DNA of 64,000 nucleotides from a virus (IMGVR_UViG_3300024231_000003:23709-87708); one strand, 5' to 3'. Counted from the first letter of the stretch, positions 46,424 through 55,271 are shown. Made by a program: numbers and translations. Notes: generated from the sequence alone by a model not told the origin.

Positions 46424-47416
46424 ATGAGTAGCACTTATATATTAGTAGACGCCGCAAATATGTTTATGCGGGCAAGACACGTAGTACGTGGTAGTGACAT
46501 GAGCGAAAAGATTGGCATGGCATATCATATTATGTTTAATAGCATTAATAAGGTATGGCGTGACCAGAATGGCACTCATGTTGTATTTTGTTTAGAAGGC
46601 CGTAGTTGGCGCAAAGACATTTATACTCCATATAAAGCCAATCGTAAAGTTGCAGCACAAGCTAAAACTGAACAAGAGCAAATAGAGGATCAACAGTTTT
46701 GGGACGCATTTGATGACTTCCAGAATTTTATGACAACTAAAACTAATTGTACGGTTCTACAACACAAGCAATGTGAAGCAGATGACTTTATCGCACGTTG
46801 GATACAAAATCATCCTGAGGATAAGCACGTTATTGTAAGTAGTGATAGTGACTTTTATCAGTTATTGAATCCTAATGTACAACAGTATAATGGCATTACA
46901 GGACAACTTATTACAACTGATGGCATATTTGATGATCGTGGTAAGCCAGTTAAAGACAAGAAAACTAAAGAGCCTAAGCAAATTGGTGATCCTGAATGGT
47001 TGTTGTTTGAAAAGTGCATACGTGGTGATAGTGCTGACAATGTGTTTAGTGCATGTCCAGGTGCTCGTAAGAAAGGTACTAAGAATAAAGTAGGTATGTT
47101 AGAAGCCTTTGCAGATAGAAACACTAAAGGATATAACTGGAATAACTTTATGCTACAACGTTGGGTTGACCATAATAAAGTAGAGCATCGTGTATTAGAA
47201 GACTATCAGCGTAATGTACAGATAATTGATCTTACAGCACAGCCTGCTGATATTAAGCAAGCACTAGATGAGGTTATTATTGAACAAGTACAAAAAGACC
47301 GCAAAGGTCAAATTGGTATACATCTAATGAAACTATGTGGTAAATGGGATATGATAAAAGTCGCAGACAAAGCCCAAGACCATGCAACATACTTGAATGC
47401 ATCTTATGGAGGATAA
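46424..47416 (+). CDS. 5'-3' exonuclease (T4 RNase H/FEN-like)
   Basis: 330 aa. Metal-binding acids occur in ILVDAANMFMRA, CEADDFIARW, VSSDSDFYQLL and GDSADNVFSACPG (helix-hairpin-helix), the order of the FEN1/T4 RNase H family. In T4 the enzyme removes RNA primers from lagging-strand fragments. It has its own promoter and is followed 1 bp later by a small conserved gene. Confidence 0.92.
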   Translation: MSSTYILVDAANMFMRARHVVRGSDMSEKIGMAYHIMFNSINKVWRDQNGTHVVFCLEGRSWRKDIYTPYKANRKVAAQAKTEQEQIEDQQFWDAFDDFQNFMTTKTNCTVLQHKQCEADDFIARWIQNHPEDKHVIVSSDSDFYQLLNPNVQQYNGITGQLITTDGIFDDRGKPVKDKKTKEPKQIGDPEWLLFEKCIRGDSADNVFSACPGARKKGTKNKVGMLEAFADRNTKGYNWNNFMLQRWVDHNKVEHRVLEDYQRNVQIIDLTAQPADIKQALDEVIIEQVQKDRKGQIGIHLMKLCGKWDMIKVADKAQDHATYLNASYGG

Positions 47417-47417
47417 A

Positions 47418-47744
47418 ATGACACACGCAGAATATACACGTAAACTACAAGTTGGTATTTTTGAGGTCAGCTTTACAAAAATTAATGGTGAAAAGAGAAC
47501 AATGACATGTACACTTAGTGAGCATATTTTGCCTAAAGCAACAAAAGAAGATCCACTATCTCAAAAGAAAGTACGTGCAATCAATGAAGAAGTTGTAAGC
47601 ACATGGGACGTAAATGCAAACGGATGGCGTGCGTTTCGTGTAGAAAATGTAACTGAATTTAAACGTATTGGCGGCGCCTGTTGGTGCGGACGCACTGGTA
47701 GCGAAATTAAAAAGTGCGATGGCACACACAATACGCCTGCATAA
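47418..47744 (+). CDS. WYL_2/Sm-like small protein with CDGSH-like Cys/His tail
   Basis: 108 aa. Residues 12-80 (FTKINGEKRTMTCTLSEHILP...NGWRAFRVENVTEFK) match the phage WYL_2/DUF2693 small SH3-like barrel. The tail C88-W-C90-G-R-T...C100-D-G-T-H104 resembles a CDGSH [2Fe-2S] motif (C-x-C-x2-[ST]-x3-P-x-C-D-G-x-H) with one extra residue and no Pro. GGAGG before ATG 47418 decides the start. A metal- or cluster-binding regulator of transcription or RNA is possible. Confidence 0.65.
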   Translation: MTHAEYTRKLQVGIFEVSFTKINGEKRTMTCTLSEHILPKATKEDPLSQKKVRAINEEVVSTWDVNANGWRAFRVENVTEFKRIGGACWCGRTGSEIKKCDGTHNTPA

Positions 47745-48187
47745 TGTATACAACTAGAGAACTCATATCTGAAAAGTTTTGGATTGTGGATAGTAAACAC
47801 GGAAAAGTAGGTACTATTCGTAAGACAGGAGACAGTTATGAGTTTTTTGATCAGACAAATAATACCACAAAGATGCTTGAGTCATTAGATGACTTTTCCA
47901 AAGTAGACCGTGTAGCTGAAATGGATACTGTATCTAAAAGTTGTAATGGTTTTCCTACTAACAGTTCTATAGTAATTGTTGGAGAACACGAAACACTACC
48001 AGTTTTTTACAAAAAGAAAACAAGCCGCACATTGCATGGTGCAGGATACTATATTATTAAATTTGAAAAATGGTTACCTAGTTTTTGTCCAAAGCTAAAT
48101 ACATTAGAAAAATACACATATCAAGGACCATTCCTGACTGAATGGGATATGAATTTAACTCTCAAGAAAGCTAAAAAAGAATCATGA
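47744..48187 (+). CDS. Unknown protein, 147 aa
   Basis: Not recognised. Mixed strands and a basic C-terminus. ATG 47744 overlaps the upstream stop codon by one base; the longer frame from 47714 lacks a ribosome site. Ends in a 4-bp overlap with the next gene. Confidence 0.6.
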   Translation: MYTTRELISEKFWIVDSKHGKVGTIRKTGDSYEFFDQTNNTTKMLESLDDFSKVDRVAEMDTVSKSCNGFPTNSSIVIVGEHETLPVFYKKKTSRTLHGAGYYIIKFEKWLPSFCPKLNTLEKYTYQGPFLTEWDMNLTLKKAKKES

Positions 48188-48525
48188 AAAATATTATAGC
48201 GGCTATATTCCTATGCCTAATAGGTACTAATGCCCACACTCAAACACTCGCACAAACTACTCCAGAAAGTACAACGCCAAGACTACAGCCTATACAAGTA
48301 GGCATACTTTGTGGTGATCTAGACTTTATAAGAACTGGATTAGAAGAAATAGGACAAACAGTCTTTATAAGTGGTAACGAAACAGAACAAAATAAAACAC
48401 CATTTGATTTTACTGCAATTACACTAAATCCTGAAACTGACGAATTTACATTCTTGCTAATTTCATCAGAAAATAGACTGGCATGCATTTTACATCAAGG
48501 TACAAACTTTAAAATAATGCCATAA
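48184..48525 (+). CDS. Exported small protein, 113 aa
   Basis: A Sec signal peptide (NIIAAIFLCLIGTNAHTQ) with a predicted site near AHTQ is followed by a short domain with two Cys (residues about 40 and 102) that may pair in the periplasm. Function unknown. Confidence 0.62.
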   Translation: MKNIIAAIFLCLIGTNAHTQTLAQTTPESTTPRLQPIQVGILCGDLDFIRTGLEEIGQTVFISGNETEQNKTPFDFTAITLNPETDEFTFLLISSENRLACILHQGTNFKIMP

Positions 48526-48573
48526 TTATATACGGTTTTCTAGTATATTAACTGCTTTATATCTTAAAAAACG

Positions 48574-48609
48574 CATAAATACATGTAACAAGAGATAAGA
48601 ACTTATCTC
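48574..48609 (+). promoter_or_regulatory. Late-promoter octamer plus leader hairpin
   Basis: CATAAATA (48574-48581), then a perfect 7-bp hairpin GAGATAA/TTATCTC with GAAC loop (48592-48609), 12 bp before the ATG at 48621. The same octamer-then-hairpin layout occurs at 8633, 14093, 20763 and 27520. Confidence 0.45.
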
Positions 48610-48620
48610 ATTTAAAAGAT

Positions 48621-48950
48621 ATGAATGTATCACAAAGATGGAGCAGTTATTGGATGGCAAGACCTAAACCAAATATATTACTTGAGTACGTAGATAAGAA
48701 TTATAACAGTGAACAAATCCTAGAAGCATCAGCAATCTTTGCGGTATATTATCAAGGTAAACCAATTAATTTAAGAACATTAAACACATTAGTAAACTAC
48801 CCTGGACCAAAGTATAAAAAGATAGGTTTTTCAAATAGCGGTCATGCATTTAATCTTGCAGACAGACTAAACAAACAGTTTAATACAGACGATTTTGATG
48901 TTAGAAGACTTTACGAGGGAGAAATAATTACCCGTGGATCAAACCCATAA
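48621..48950 (+). CDS. Unknown protein, 109 aa
   Basis: Basic and helical, with no motif recognised. Behind a late-type promoter, so perhaps a virion or assembly protein. Overlaps the next gene by 17 bp. Confidence 0.6.
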   Translation: MNVSQRWSSYWMARPKPNILLEYVDKNYNSEQILEASAIFAVYYQGKPINLRTLNTLVNYPGPKYKKIGFSNSGHAFNLADRLNKQFNTDDFDVRRLYEGEIITRGSNP

Positions 48951-49239
48951 AGATAGGTTGTTATCAACTTTGGACAATGTGTCAACAGACATTAAAGTAT
49001 TCCAGAGTAAAAACTCATTACGCCTAACTGCTTATGGATGTAAACTATTTAAACGTAACTTTGATCATTGGATATTTGAATCTCCAAAAATAATAACATC
49101 TGGACAGATTATACATTTACAAAGAACAGTAACTTATCCGTATTATTTTGATAAACGCAAAATAATATTATTTAACGAAAAGGATGCATTTATAGCAAAA
49201 CTAGGTGGTATTGACCAATGGTTAGTTATTAGCAAATAA
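48934..49239 (+). CDS. Unknown protein, 101 aa (GTG start)
   Basis: GTG start 48934 overlaps the upstream gene and is preceded by GAGGGAG. Basic, with beta-like repeats. No family recognised. Confidence 0.55.
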   Translation: MDQTHKDRLLSTLDNVSTDIKVFQSKNSLRLTAYGCKLFKRNFDHWIFESPKIITSGQIIHLQRTVTYPYYFDKRKIILFNEKDAFIAKLGGIDQWLVISK

Positions 49240-49242
49240 GAC

Positions 49243-49446
49243 ATGGCAAAATTTGATTACCAACCTGATGAAGAAGTAAAAGTAGTTTGTACTGACACTG
49301 ACCGTGAAAGTATGGGAATTATCATATCAACATCTCATGATAGAATAACAGTATTACTTGACGGAGGAATAACACTATCATTCCATAAAAAAGGTAAAGT
49401 ATATGTGGCTAATATGAGTGGATTAGAATTCGTAGTAACATTATGA
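49243..49446 (+). CDS. Small SH3-like barrel protein, 67 aa
   Basis: Five short strands (VKVVCTDTD, MGIIISTSHD, RITVLLDGG, ITLSFHKKG, KVYVANMSG) predict a small SH3/KOW-like barrel. A role in nucleic-acid binding is possible. Overlaps the Smr gene by 4 bp. Confidence 0.55.
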   Translation: MAKFDYQPDEEVKVVCTDTDRESMGIIISTSHDRITVLLDGGITLSFHKKGKVYVANMSGLEFVVTL

Positions 49447-49745
49447 GGTTAGACTTACATGGATATACAGTACATAATGCATGGATTGTATTTAAAGATC
49501 ATATAACAAACTGTTATTTGGATGGGCACAAGACCACTGTAGTTATTACAGGATATGGAAAAATGGCTAATGAAATTGAAACCTGGTGCAGTTATCAAGA
49601 TCATATATTATCATGCGAACGATTAGATCCAAATCAAGGTGCCTTCCGTATCAAAATAAAGAAAAAACCAGTAAGCAAAAATATACAACCTGCAACTAAT
49701 ATATCTAATAGTTTATCTGCATTACAGAAAAAATTCCAAAAATAA
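49443..49745 (+). CDS. Smr-domain protein
   Basis: 100 aa. The LDLHGY motif at residues 3-8 and VVITGYGKMANEIETW (like T-G-x-G...S-x-x-V) define a Smr (small MutS-related) domain, which can act as a nicking endonuclease or nucleic-acid-binding unit. The last 30 residues are a Ser/Asn/Lys linker-like tail. Confidence 0.78.
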   Translation: MRLDLHGYTVHNAWIVFKDHITNCYLDGHKTTVVITGYGKMANEIETWCSYQDHILSCERLDPNQGAFRIKIKKKPVSKNIQPATNISNSLSALQKKFQK

Positions 49746-49759
49746 TTCTTAACCCATTG

Positions 49760-49799
49760 AAAAACAACAAAACCTTTTTTTATTTTTGTTCTGTTTTTT
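49760..49799 (+). terminator. AT-rich terminator-like hairpin
   Basis: The A-rich arm 49760-49772 is complementary to T-rich segments 49784-49799 with one interruption, and runs of T follow. Imperfect; it stands after the Smr gene. A direct repeat CTAGAAC (49814 and 49823) lies further downstream with no obvious role. Confidence 0.35.
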
Positions 49800-49860
49800 A
49801 TTGACTATATGATCTAGAACTGCTAGAACATGTATATTAGTTAAAACAAAGGAATACAAA

Positions 49861-50145
49861 ATGACAAATGTAAATACAGCAATTAACGCAATCCAAAACA
49901 GTGACCGTGATGAACTAAATCAAATCATTGCAGCAGTTAAATTGCGTCAAACATTCCTTGCTCGTCAAGCATCACGTTCGTTTATGGTAGGTGACATTGT
50001 ATCATTTACAGGACGCCGCAATGCTACAGTAACAGGCCGTGTTACTAAAGTTAACCAAAAGACAGTTGTTGTACTTGATAACAATTCTAGAACACAGTGG
50101 AAAGTTACAGCATCAATGTTAACACCATTAAGCATAGGAGCATAA
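49861..50145 (+). CDS. Small phage protein with SH3-like barrel, 94 aa
   Basis: Helical residues 1-40 followed by a barrel-like half (FMVGDIVSFTGRRNATVTGRVTKVNQKTVVVLDNN) that resembles KOW/SH3 RNA- or DNA-binding modules. AAGGAA lies 8 bp upstream. It is the only gene between an AT-rich terminator and the MoxR promoter. Confidence 0.62.
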   Translation: MTNVNTAINAIQNSDRDELNQIIAAVKLRQTFLARQASRSFMVGDIVSFTGRRNATVTGRVTKVNQKTVVVLDNNSRTQWKVTASMLTPLSIGA

Positions 50146-50150
50146 AAAGG

Positions 50151-50179
50151 TTGACAATAGTTGTCAAATCGCTTAAACT
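50151..50179 (+). promoter_or_regulatory. Promoter with palindromic -35 before the MoxR gene
   Basis: TTGACA at 50151-50156 and TAAACT at 50174-50179 (17-bp spacer). The -35 is the left arm of a perfect inverted repeat TTGACAA-TAG-TTGTCAA (50151-50167), so a dimeric repressor could cover the promoter, or the arms could be chance. Confidence 0.55.
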
Positions 50180-50209
50180 AATTAAAGTAGCTAATTGAAG
50201 GAATATAAT

Positions 50210-51316
50210 ATGTCTATATCAGAATCAAGAACTGTTAAAATGAGTGAAGCAGGAATACTTATTACTAGAGCGTTTAAAAAGAAACGTCCTGTATTTTTAT
50301 GGGGACCTCCTGGTATTGGTAAGTCAGAGCTAGTACAAGGTATTGGTGATTCAGGAACTCTTGGAACTACTAAAGTAATTGACATGCGTCTTGCATTATT
50401 TGAGCCTACAGACTTGCGTGGGTATCCTGTACCAAATGTAGAAACAGGTGTTATGCAATGGTTACCACCATCAGACCTTCCTAGTGCAGAATTAGCTGCA
50501 CAATACGATACAGTTATTTTATTTTTAGACGAAATGAACTCAGCGGCACCTAGTGTACAAGCTGCAGGTTATCAGCTTATTCTAAACCGCCGCATCGGAC
50601 AATATGTATTGCCAGACAATGTGGTAATTATCGCGGCAGGTAATCGTGAGACAGATAAAGGTGTTACGTACCGTATGCCTAAGCCACTTGAGAATCGTTT
50701 TGTACACTTTGAATTACGTGTAGATTTCCAAGATTGGTTAAACTGGGCTGTTAACCACGACATAGATGCAGATGTTGTAGGTTACATATCATTTGCCAAA
50801 GGTGATCTTTATAACTTCGATCCTATGTCTAGCTCACGTGGTTTTGCTACTCCTCGTTCATGGACATTTGTTAGTGAAATGCTAGAAGATGGAGATGACT
50901 TGACTACAGGTTTGCAAACTGATTTAGTTGCAGGATGTATTGGTGAAGGTACTGCAATTAAATTTATGTCACATCGTGAAATTAGTGGATCTTTACCAGT
51001 ACCAGAAGATGTACTTGATGGCAAAGTTAAGAGCATTGAAACTACTGAAGTTAGTGCAATGTATGCAATGGCTACTAGCTTGTGCTATGAGCTCCGTGAC
51101 CGTAATATTAATGGTGAGAAGTCAGGCAAGATGGATAACTTCCACAAAAGCTTTAGTAACTTTGTTGGTTTTATGATGGATAACTTCGAAACTGAAATGG
51201 TTATTATGGCTAGCCGTATTGCAATGCAACAATACAAGTTGATGCCAAAGCAAGATAAAATTGAACGATTTGAGGAGTTTTTTGATCGTTATGGTCGACT
51301 CGTACTTGACGCCTAA
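50210..51316 (+). CDS. MoxR-like AAA+ ATPase
   Basis: 368 aa. Walker A GPPGIGKSE (about residue 38), Walker B VILFLDEMNSA (about residue 105), sensor VIIAAGNR and R-finger region PLENRFVHF fit MoxR-type AAA+ proteins, which act as chaperones together with VWA-domain partners. The partner is encoded at 51693. ATG 50210 has GAAGGA upstream. In phages such pairs are known but their client is unclear. Confidence 0.88.
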   Translation: MSISESRTVKMSEAGILITRAFKKKRPVFLWGPPGIGKSELVQGIGDSGTLGTTKVIDMRLALFEPTDLRGYPVPNVETGVMQWLPPSDLPSAELAAQYDTVILFLDEMNSAAPSVQAAGYQLILNRRIGQYVLPDNVVIIAAGNRETDKGVTYRMPKPLENRFVHFELRVDFQDWLNWAVNHDIDADVVGYISFAKGDLYNFDPMSSSRGFATPRSWTFVSEMLEDGDDLTTGLQTDLVAGCIGEGTAIKFMSHREISGSLPVPEDVLDGKVKSIETTEVSAMYAMATSLCYELRDRNINGEKSGKMDNFHKSFSNFVGFMMDNFETEMVIMASRIAMQQYKLMPKQDKIERFEEFFDRYGRLVLDA

Positions 51317-51635
51317 ATTAAAAGAAGGGGAGAGTGTTAATCTCTCCCTTTACTCACCAAGAGAACGAACTAATATTAGACTGTATGGACTAGCGTGTAA
51401 GGATTGGGATATGCACGATGCAGTTAATTATAGAAGGAGTTGGGCAAAAAAAGCTACTGTAGTTAGAATTCGTGGCCAACTAGATACTGCAAAAAAGTGG
51501 TGTAGAACAAATTGTTTTCATCAAGACTTTGAAATACATAAACACCCAGGTGGTGATCCAACTTGTAACATGATAGCTTTTAAAAATCCACAAGAAGCAA
51601 TGTTATTTAAGCTTTCACATAAATTTATAGGTTGA
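51291..51635 (+). CDS. Unknown basic protein, 114 aa
   Basis: Starts inside the end of the MoxR gene (26-bp overlap). Basic with Cys/His residues near the C-terminus (WCRTNCFHQDFEIHKH), which might bind metal. No family recognised. Confidence 0.6.
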   Translation: MVDSYLTPKLKEGESVNLSLYSPRERTNIRLYGLACKDWDMHDAVNYRRSWAKKATVVRIRGQLDTAKKWCRTNCFHQDFEIHKHPGGDPTCNMIAFKNPQEAMLFKLSHKFIG

Positions 51636-51660
51636 CATACTGTTTTAACGATGCTATAAT
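51632..51660 (+). promoter_or_regulatory. Consensus sigma70 promoter of the VWA gene
   Basis: TTGACA, 17-bp spacer, TATAAT with TGC (extended -10), 33 bp before the ATG. Confidence 0.83.
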
Positions 51661-51692
51661 GATATACATAAACTAATTAGAGGACGATTGCC

Positions 51693-52871
51693 ATGAATAA
51701 AACTGCAGAAGAACGCATTACTCAATCACGTGTAAGACTACTTTTGACTAAGCCTTGGTTTGGACAGTTAGCTATTCGTCTAAAAATAGTAGATTCCTCA
51801 GAGTGGATACCTACAGCCGCAACAGATGGCCGTCAATTATTATTTAATCGTAAATTTGTAGATAGTTTGGATGATCCAGAACTTGACTTTTTAGTAGGAC
51901 ACGAAGTATTGCATTGTGTATTTGATCATATGGAAGCACGTGGTGATCGCGATCATCAGTTGTATAACGCAGCGGCAGACTTTAATATTAATATGACCCT
52001 TATTGAACAAGGTGTTGGTGCTATGATTAGCAGTGATAAATTGGATGGTGGTTCAGCTTGTTTGGATTGGAAATATAAAGGTTGGAATAGTTATGAGATT
52101 TATGACGATCTGGTAAAAAATTCTCCAGAGCAACAAGGCATGGATGTACACTTGGAAGGCGAAGGTGATGGAGAAGGTGACGGCAGTGGTGGTGAATCCA
52201 AAGGTAATGCCACACCTATGTCAGCAGAAGAACGCAAGACACTTGCTGATGAGATTAAACAGGCAGTAATACAAGCAACTCAGGCAGCAGGTGGTGAAGC
52301 ACCAGAAGCTGTTAAGCGTTTGATTACTGAGCTAATTGCACCTAAAATGGATTGGCGTGATGTACTACGTACTCAACTTGAAAGTTCATTAAAAAGTGAC
52401 TTTACATTTATGCGCCCTAGTAAACGCAGTGGAGAAGTATTATTTCCAGGCATGAATAAAGATGAAGAGCTAAATATATGTGTGGCACTAGACACAAGTG
52501 GTAGTATTAGCAAGGACATGCTTCGAGACTTCCTTAGTGAAGTACAAGGCATCATGGGCCAATACCAGAGCTACCGTATCCATGTGGTACAGTTTGATAC
52601 AAACGTTTATGGCGCAGAAACTTTTACAAGTGATGATGGCCGTACAATGGCTGAATACGAACTTACTGGAGGCGGTGGCACTGATTTTGAAGTAGTATTC
52701 CGGTATATGGAGGAATACAATATAGAACCTGACCAGTTGGTTATGTTCACTGATGGACAGCCGTGGGGCTCATGGGGTAACCCAGATTATTGCGATACAT
52801 TATTTGTAGTGCATTCAGACCCAAGGCATAGCATTCAGTCACCGTTTGGAGTTACAATTCATTATGATTAG
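51693..52871 (+). CDS. VWA-like metallopeptidase-domain protein (MoxR partner)
   Basis: 392 aa. Residues about 60-90 hold GHEVLHCVFDH, a zinc-metallopeptidase-like H-E-x-x-H. A Gly/Glu-rich linker (about 150-170) leads to a VWA-like domain with the MIDAS triad DTSGS, GGGGT and FTDG. This two-domain layout (DUF2201/VWA_2) is found with MoxR ATPases, as here. It may assemble or unfold a target complex; the peptidase may be inactive. Confidence 0.85.
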   Translation: MNKTAEERITQSRVRLLLTKPWFGQLAIRLKIVDSSEWIPTAATDGRQLLFNRKFVDSLDDPELDFLVGHEVLHCVFDHMEARGDRDHQLYNAAADFNINMTLIEQGVGAMISSDKLDGGSACLDWKYKGWNSYEIYDDLVKNSPEQQGMDVHLEGEGDGEGDGSGGESKGNATPMSAEERKTLADEIKQAVIQATQAAGGEAPEAVKRLITELIAPKMDWRDVLRTQLESSLKSDFTFMRPSKRSGEVLFPGMNKDEELNICVALDTSGSISKDMLRDFLSEVQGIMGQYQSYRIHVVQFDTNVYGAETFTSDDGRTMAEYELTGGGGTDFEVVFRYMEEYNIEPDQLVMFTDGQPWGSWGNPDYCDTLFVVHSDPRHSIQSPFGVTIHYD

Positions 52872-53157
52872 ATTACTAAGCAACGGTGGCAGTTTGAGCG
52901 AATCAGACCTATCGCTTTTAAGCGGAACAACTATTTTACTTAGTATGATGAGAAATAGAGTTGTCATACTAAAGACTAAGAAGACAAAAATTGAGTGGGA
53001 AGAACTAACAAAGAATGTTAAAGGACTTTATCACGTTAGATCAGTTGACAAGGACAATACTGTATATCAAGTATGGTTTGAACTAGAAGATGATTTAAAA
53101 CAATTTGAAAAAGATGTACTCATGTCGAAACTATCAGATGATGGATTTGGCAAATGA
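52864..53157 (+). CDS. Unknown protein, 97 aa
   Basis: Start overlaps the VWA gene end by 8 bp. A KTKKTKIEWEEL helix and a C-terminal acidic helix are visible. No motif. Probably co-translated with the VWA gene. Confidence 0.6.
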   Translation: MIRLLSNGGSLSESDLSLLSGTTILLSMMRNRVVILKTKKTKIEWEELTKNVKGLYHVRSVDKDNTVYQVWFELEDDLKQFEKDVLMSKLSDDGFGK

Positions 53158-53186
53158 ATAACATAATTACTCAGAAGGAGAAAAAC

Positions 53187-53402
53187 ATGAGTGAACAAGA
53201 AGTAAACGGTATCGCTATCGCTGACTTAGTACTAGCTGCTAATATTATTGACTTAGCCGTACAGCGCGGTGCATTTAAAGCCGCTGAAGCAACACAGGTT
53301 GGCGATTGTTTCGCTAAAATTGTACAATTTGTAAAAGCAAATACACCTGATGTAGATGAAGCTGCAGATGCAAATGCACCTGAAACAGAAGTAGGAGGCT
53401 AA
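53187..53402 (+). CDS. Unknown small acidic protein, 71 aa
   Basis: AGAAGGAG 10 bp before ATG 53187 makes this start better than ATG 53154. Helical (ADLVLAANIIDLAV...) with an acidic, Ala-rich tail. It ends 1 bp before the next gene. Such abundant small helical proteins are common in T4-like phages. Confidence 0.62.
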   Translation: MSEQEVNGIAIADLVLAANIIDLAVQRGAFKAAEATQVGDCFAKIVQFVKANTPDVDEAADANAPETEVGG

Positions 53403-53403
53403 A

Positions 53404-54054
53404 ATGGCAATGAACACAAAGCACGTAGGACAATTAATTAATACACAAAAACGTATCGTAGTTGTATTCAGAGAATTACCTGATGATCCAACACAATGCT
53501 TGGTAGTAGATACAGACAGTCTACCAGATTGGATGCATGATAATCTTATTGATGCAGTAGAATCTCCAGGCGCACAGAACAGTGCAAACTTTTATGAATA
53601 TGCAGAACGTACCATATTCTCAGACGGTTCAAATATGTTGCAAACTTTGCACAGTACAAACCGCCTACAAAAGCATGCAACTGACAATGTAGTTATGACA
53701 CCAAATAATAGTGTTAATATTGGACTTACTGAACTAAACGGTATTATTCGTGAGCAAAATGGTGGAGCACCAGTTGTTACACCACCAACTGATCAACTTG
53801 GTATGGCAAACAAAACACCAGATATGGAAATTGTTGAAGATGTAACACCATCAGATGCACCAGATATTACTGATGTAGACCTTGCACAAACTATGATTGC
53901 ACAAGCTGATCAATTTGCACAAGAAGCAGATCGTTTACGTAAAGAAGCATATGAATTGAACCCAGACCTAAAACCAAAGAGAGGACGCAAGTCTAAAGCA
54001 CAAGTTGATGCAGAAGCAGCAGCTAAGGCCGCAGTAGCAAAAGTTACTGCCTAA
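53404..54054 (+). CDS. Unknown protein with Lys/Ala-rich tail, 216 aa
   Basis: An N-terminal globular half (about 1-120), a Pro/Asp-rich linker, a helix (IAQADQFAQEADRLRKEAYE) and a basic Lys/Ala tail (KPKRGRKSKAQ) that resembles DNA-binding AT-hook-like tails. Possibly nucleoid- or DNA-associated. No family recognised. Confidence 0.6.
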   Translation: MAMNTKHVGQLINTQKRIVVVFRELPDDPTQCLVVDTDSLPDWMHDNLIDAVESPGAQNSANFYEYAERTIFSDGSNMLQTLHSTNRLQKHATDNVVMTPNNSVNIGLTELNGIIREQNGGAPVVTPPTDQLGMANKTPDMEIVEDVTPSDAPDITDVDLAQTMIAQADQFAQEADRLRKEAYELNPDLKPKRGRKSKAQVDAEAAAKAAVAKVTA

Positions 54055-54071
54055 TTTTAGGAAAATTTAAA

Positions 54072-54920
54072 ATGACTAATAGAAAAGATGATAATAAAGG
54101 CGCCCAATGGGAAACATCAGACAATACTAAGTTTGAAGTTGTATTGGGCGACTATGGCACAGTGCCAGAAGATATTAACTATTACATGAAAGAAAGTGTA
54201 ATGGCACGTTATCCAGAAGTTACATTATTTGACTTCTTACGTGAGCGACCAGATAAAGAATGGATTAAATTCTGTGAAGAAACTGGTGCTAATTTAACTG
54301 ATGAGCACAATGCCGCAGACTATTACCAAGGAAACTTCAAATCAATTGCTGATAACAAAGATAAATGGATTCAGTGGATGTTGGATAACGAAGATACTTG
54401 CCAGAAGAAGTTTACTGAAAAGCGCCCATATCACGCAGGTGTTAATGAGCTTACACTAAACTTACCAATGAAATGTGGATACAACTATGCAAACAATTGC
54501 GAATACAATTGGGGACTATATGGAGACTCTGCAAACCAAATTAAGCAAATGGTTGGGCAAAAGATGTTTGACGAACTTGGAATGGATATGGAAACATGCC
54601 TACCACGTTTGTTAGCATACATGCCTGGACAAACGCTTCCATGGCACTTTGACTTTATGGGCAATTGGTATCGTATTAACGAACACCTAAACCCTAATGC
54701 AGAAACTCGCCGTTGTGATGGCGGTAAGATTGTTCGTTACTTGGTGTTTATTTCAGATTGGCATTGGGGGCATATGTTACAAATGGCAAATACCTTCTAC
54801 CCAAAATGGCAAAGTGGAGATGTTTATGAATTACCTGAACATGTTTATCATCTAAGCACAAATGCTGGTATGAGTGTTAAATTCTCGTTGAGTTTAACAG
54901 GATATTTACCTGGCACCTAA
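54072..54920 (+). CDS. 2OG-Fe(II) oxygenase-like protein (paralogue group A, divergent)
   Basis: 282 aa. Candidate iron ligands are H192-x-D194 (LPWHFDFMGN) and H260 (EHVYHLSTNAG), with a basic K270 for 2OG. The segment ISDWHWGHMLQMANTFYPKWQSGD aligns by eye with the group A motif at 18843 and 55944. The N-terminal 120 residues are an extra domain. Function unknown. Confidence 0.68.
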   Translation: MTNRKDDNKGAQWETSDNTKFEVVLGDYGTVPEDINYYMKESVMARYPEVTLFDFLRERPDKEWIKFCEETGANLTDEHNAADYYQGNFKSIADNKDKWIQWMLDNEDTCQKKFTEKRPYHAGVNELTLNLPMKCGYNYANNCEYNWGLYGDSANQIKQMVGQKMFDELGMDMETCLPRLLAYMPGQTLPWHFDFMGNWYRINEHLNPNAETRRCDGGKIVRYLVFISDWHWGHMLQMANTFYPKWQSGDVYELPEHVYHLSTNAGMSVKFSLSLTGYLPGT

Positions 54921-54935
54921 GAAGAAAGTACTAAA

Positions 54936-55226
54936 ATGCCTATTGAGCGTAAAGACAGATCATTTGATCTAATATTTGACCAAGTCAGTATGGATGTTAT
55001 GCCAGCTGAATATATTATTGAAATCTATCTTAGTCTAATTGATGGTTCAAAATTAACGATAACTCGTGATGAACTATCAATGATAGAAGGCGGTAGCAGC
55101 AACGTTATGTCTGCAATTGCTAGAGAAGACTTAATGGATGTTCAAGTTAAATTAGATTACGAAGCTATTAAGCGAGACGTAGTAACTGGTGTAGGCGACT
55201 ACCTTGGTAAATATTTCAACAACTAG
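54936..55226 (+). CDS. Unknown acidic protein, 96 aa
   Basis: Alternating strands and helices (FDLIFDQVSMDVMPAEYI; DGSKLTITRDEL). It is last before the strong terminator at 55241. No family recognised. Confidence 0.6.
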   Translation: MPIERKDRSFDLIFDQVSMDVMPAEYIIEIYLSLIDGSKLTITRDELSMIEGGSSNVMSAIAREDLMDVQVKLDYEAIKRDVVTGVGDYLGKYFNN

Positions 55227-55240
55227 GCAAGTTGTTAATA

Positions 55241-55271
55241 AAAAGAGCATAGCTAACTACTATGCTCTTTT
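55241..55271 (+). terminator. Strong rho-independent terminator
   Basis: A 12-bp stem AAAAGAGCATAG/CTATGCTCTTTT with a 7-nt loop, the 3' arm supplying the T run. The A-rich 5' arm makes it potentially bidirectional. It separates the small-protein operon from the final radical SAM/oxygenase operon. Confidence 0.9.

Noticed and set aside
49801-49838. TTGACT...TATATT promoter before the 49861 gene
   Set aside because: Spacer is about 26 bp, too long for a sigma70 promoter.
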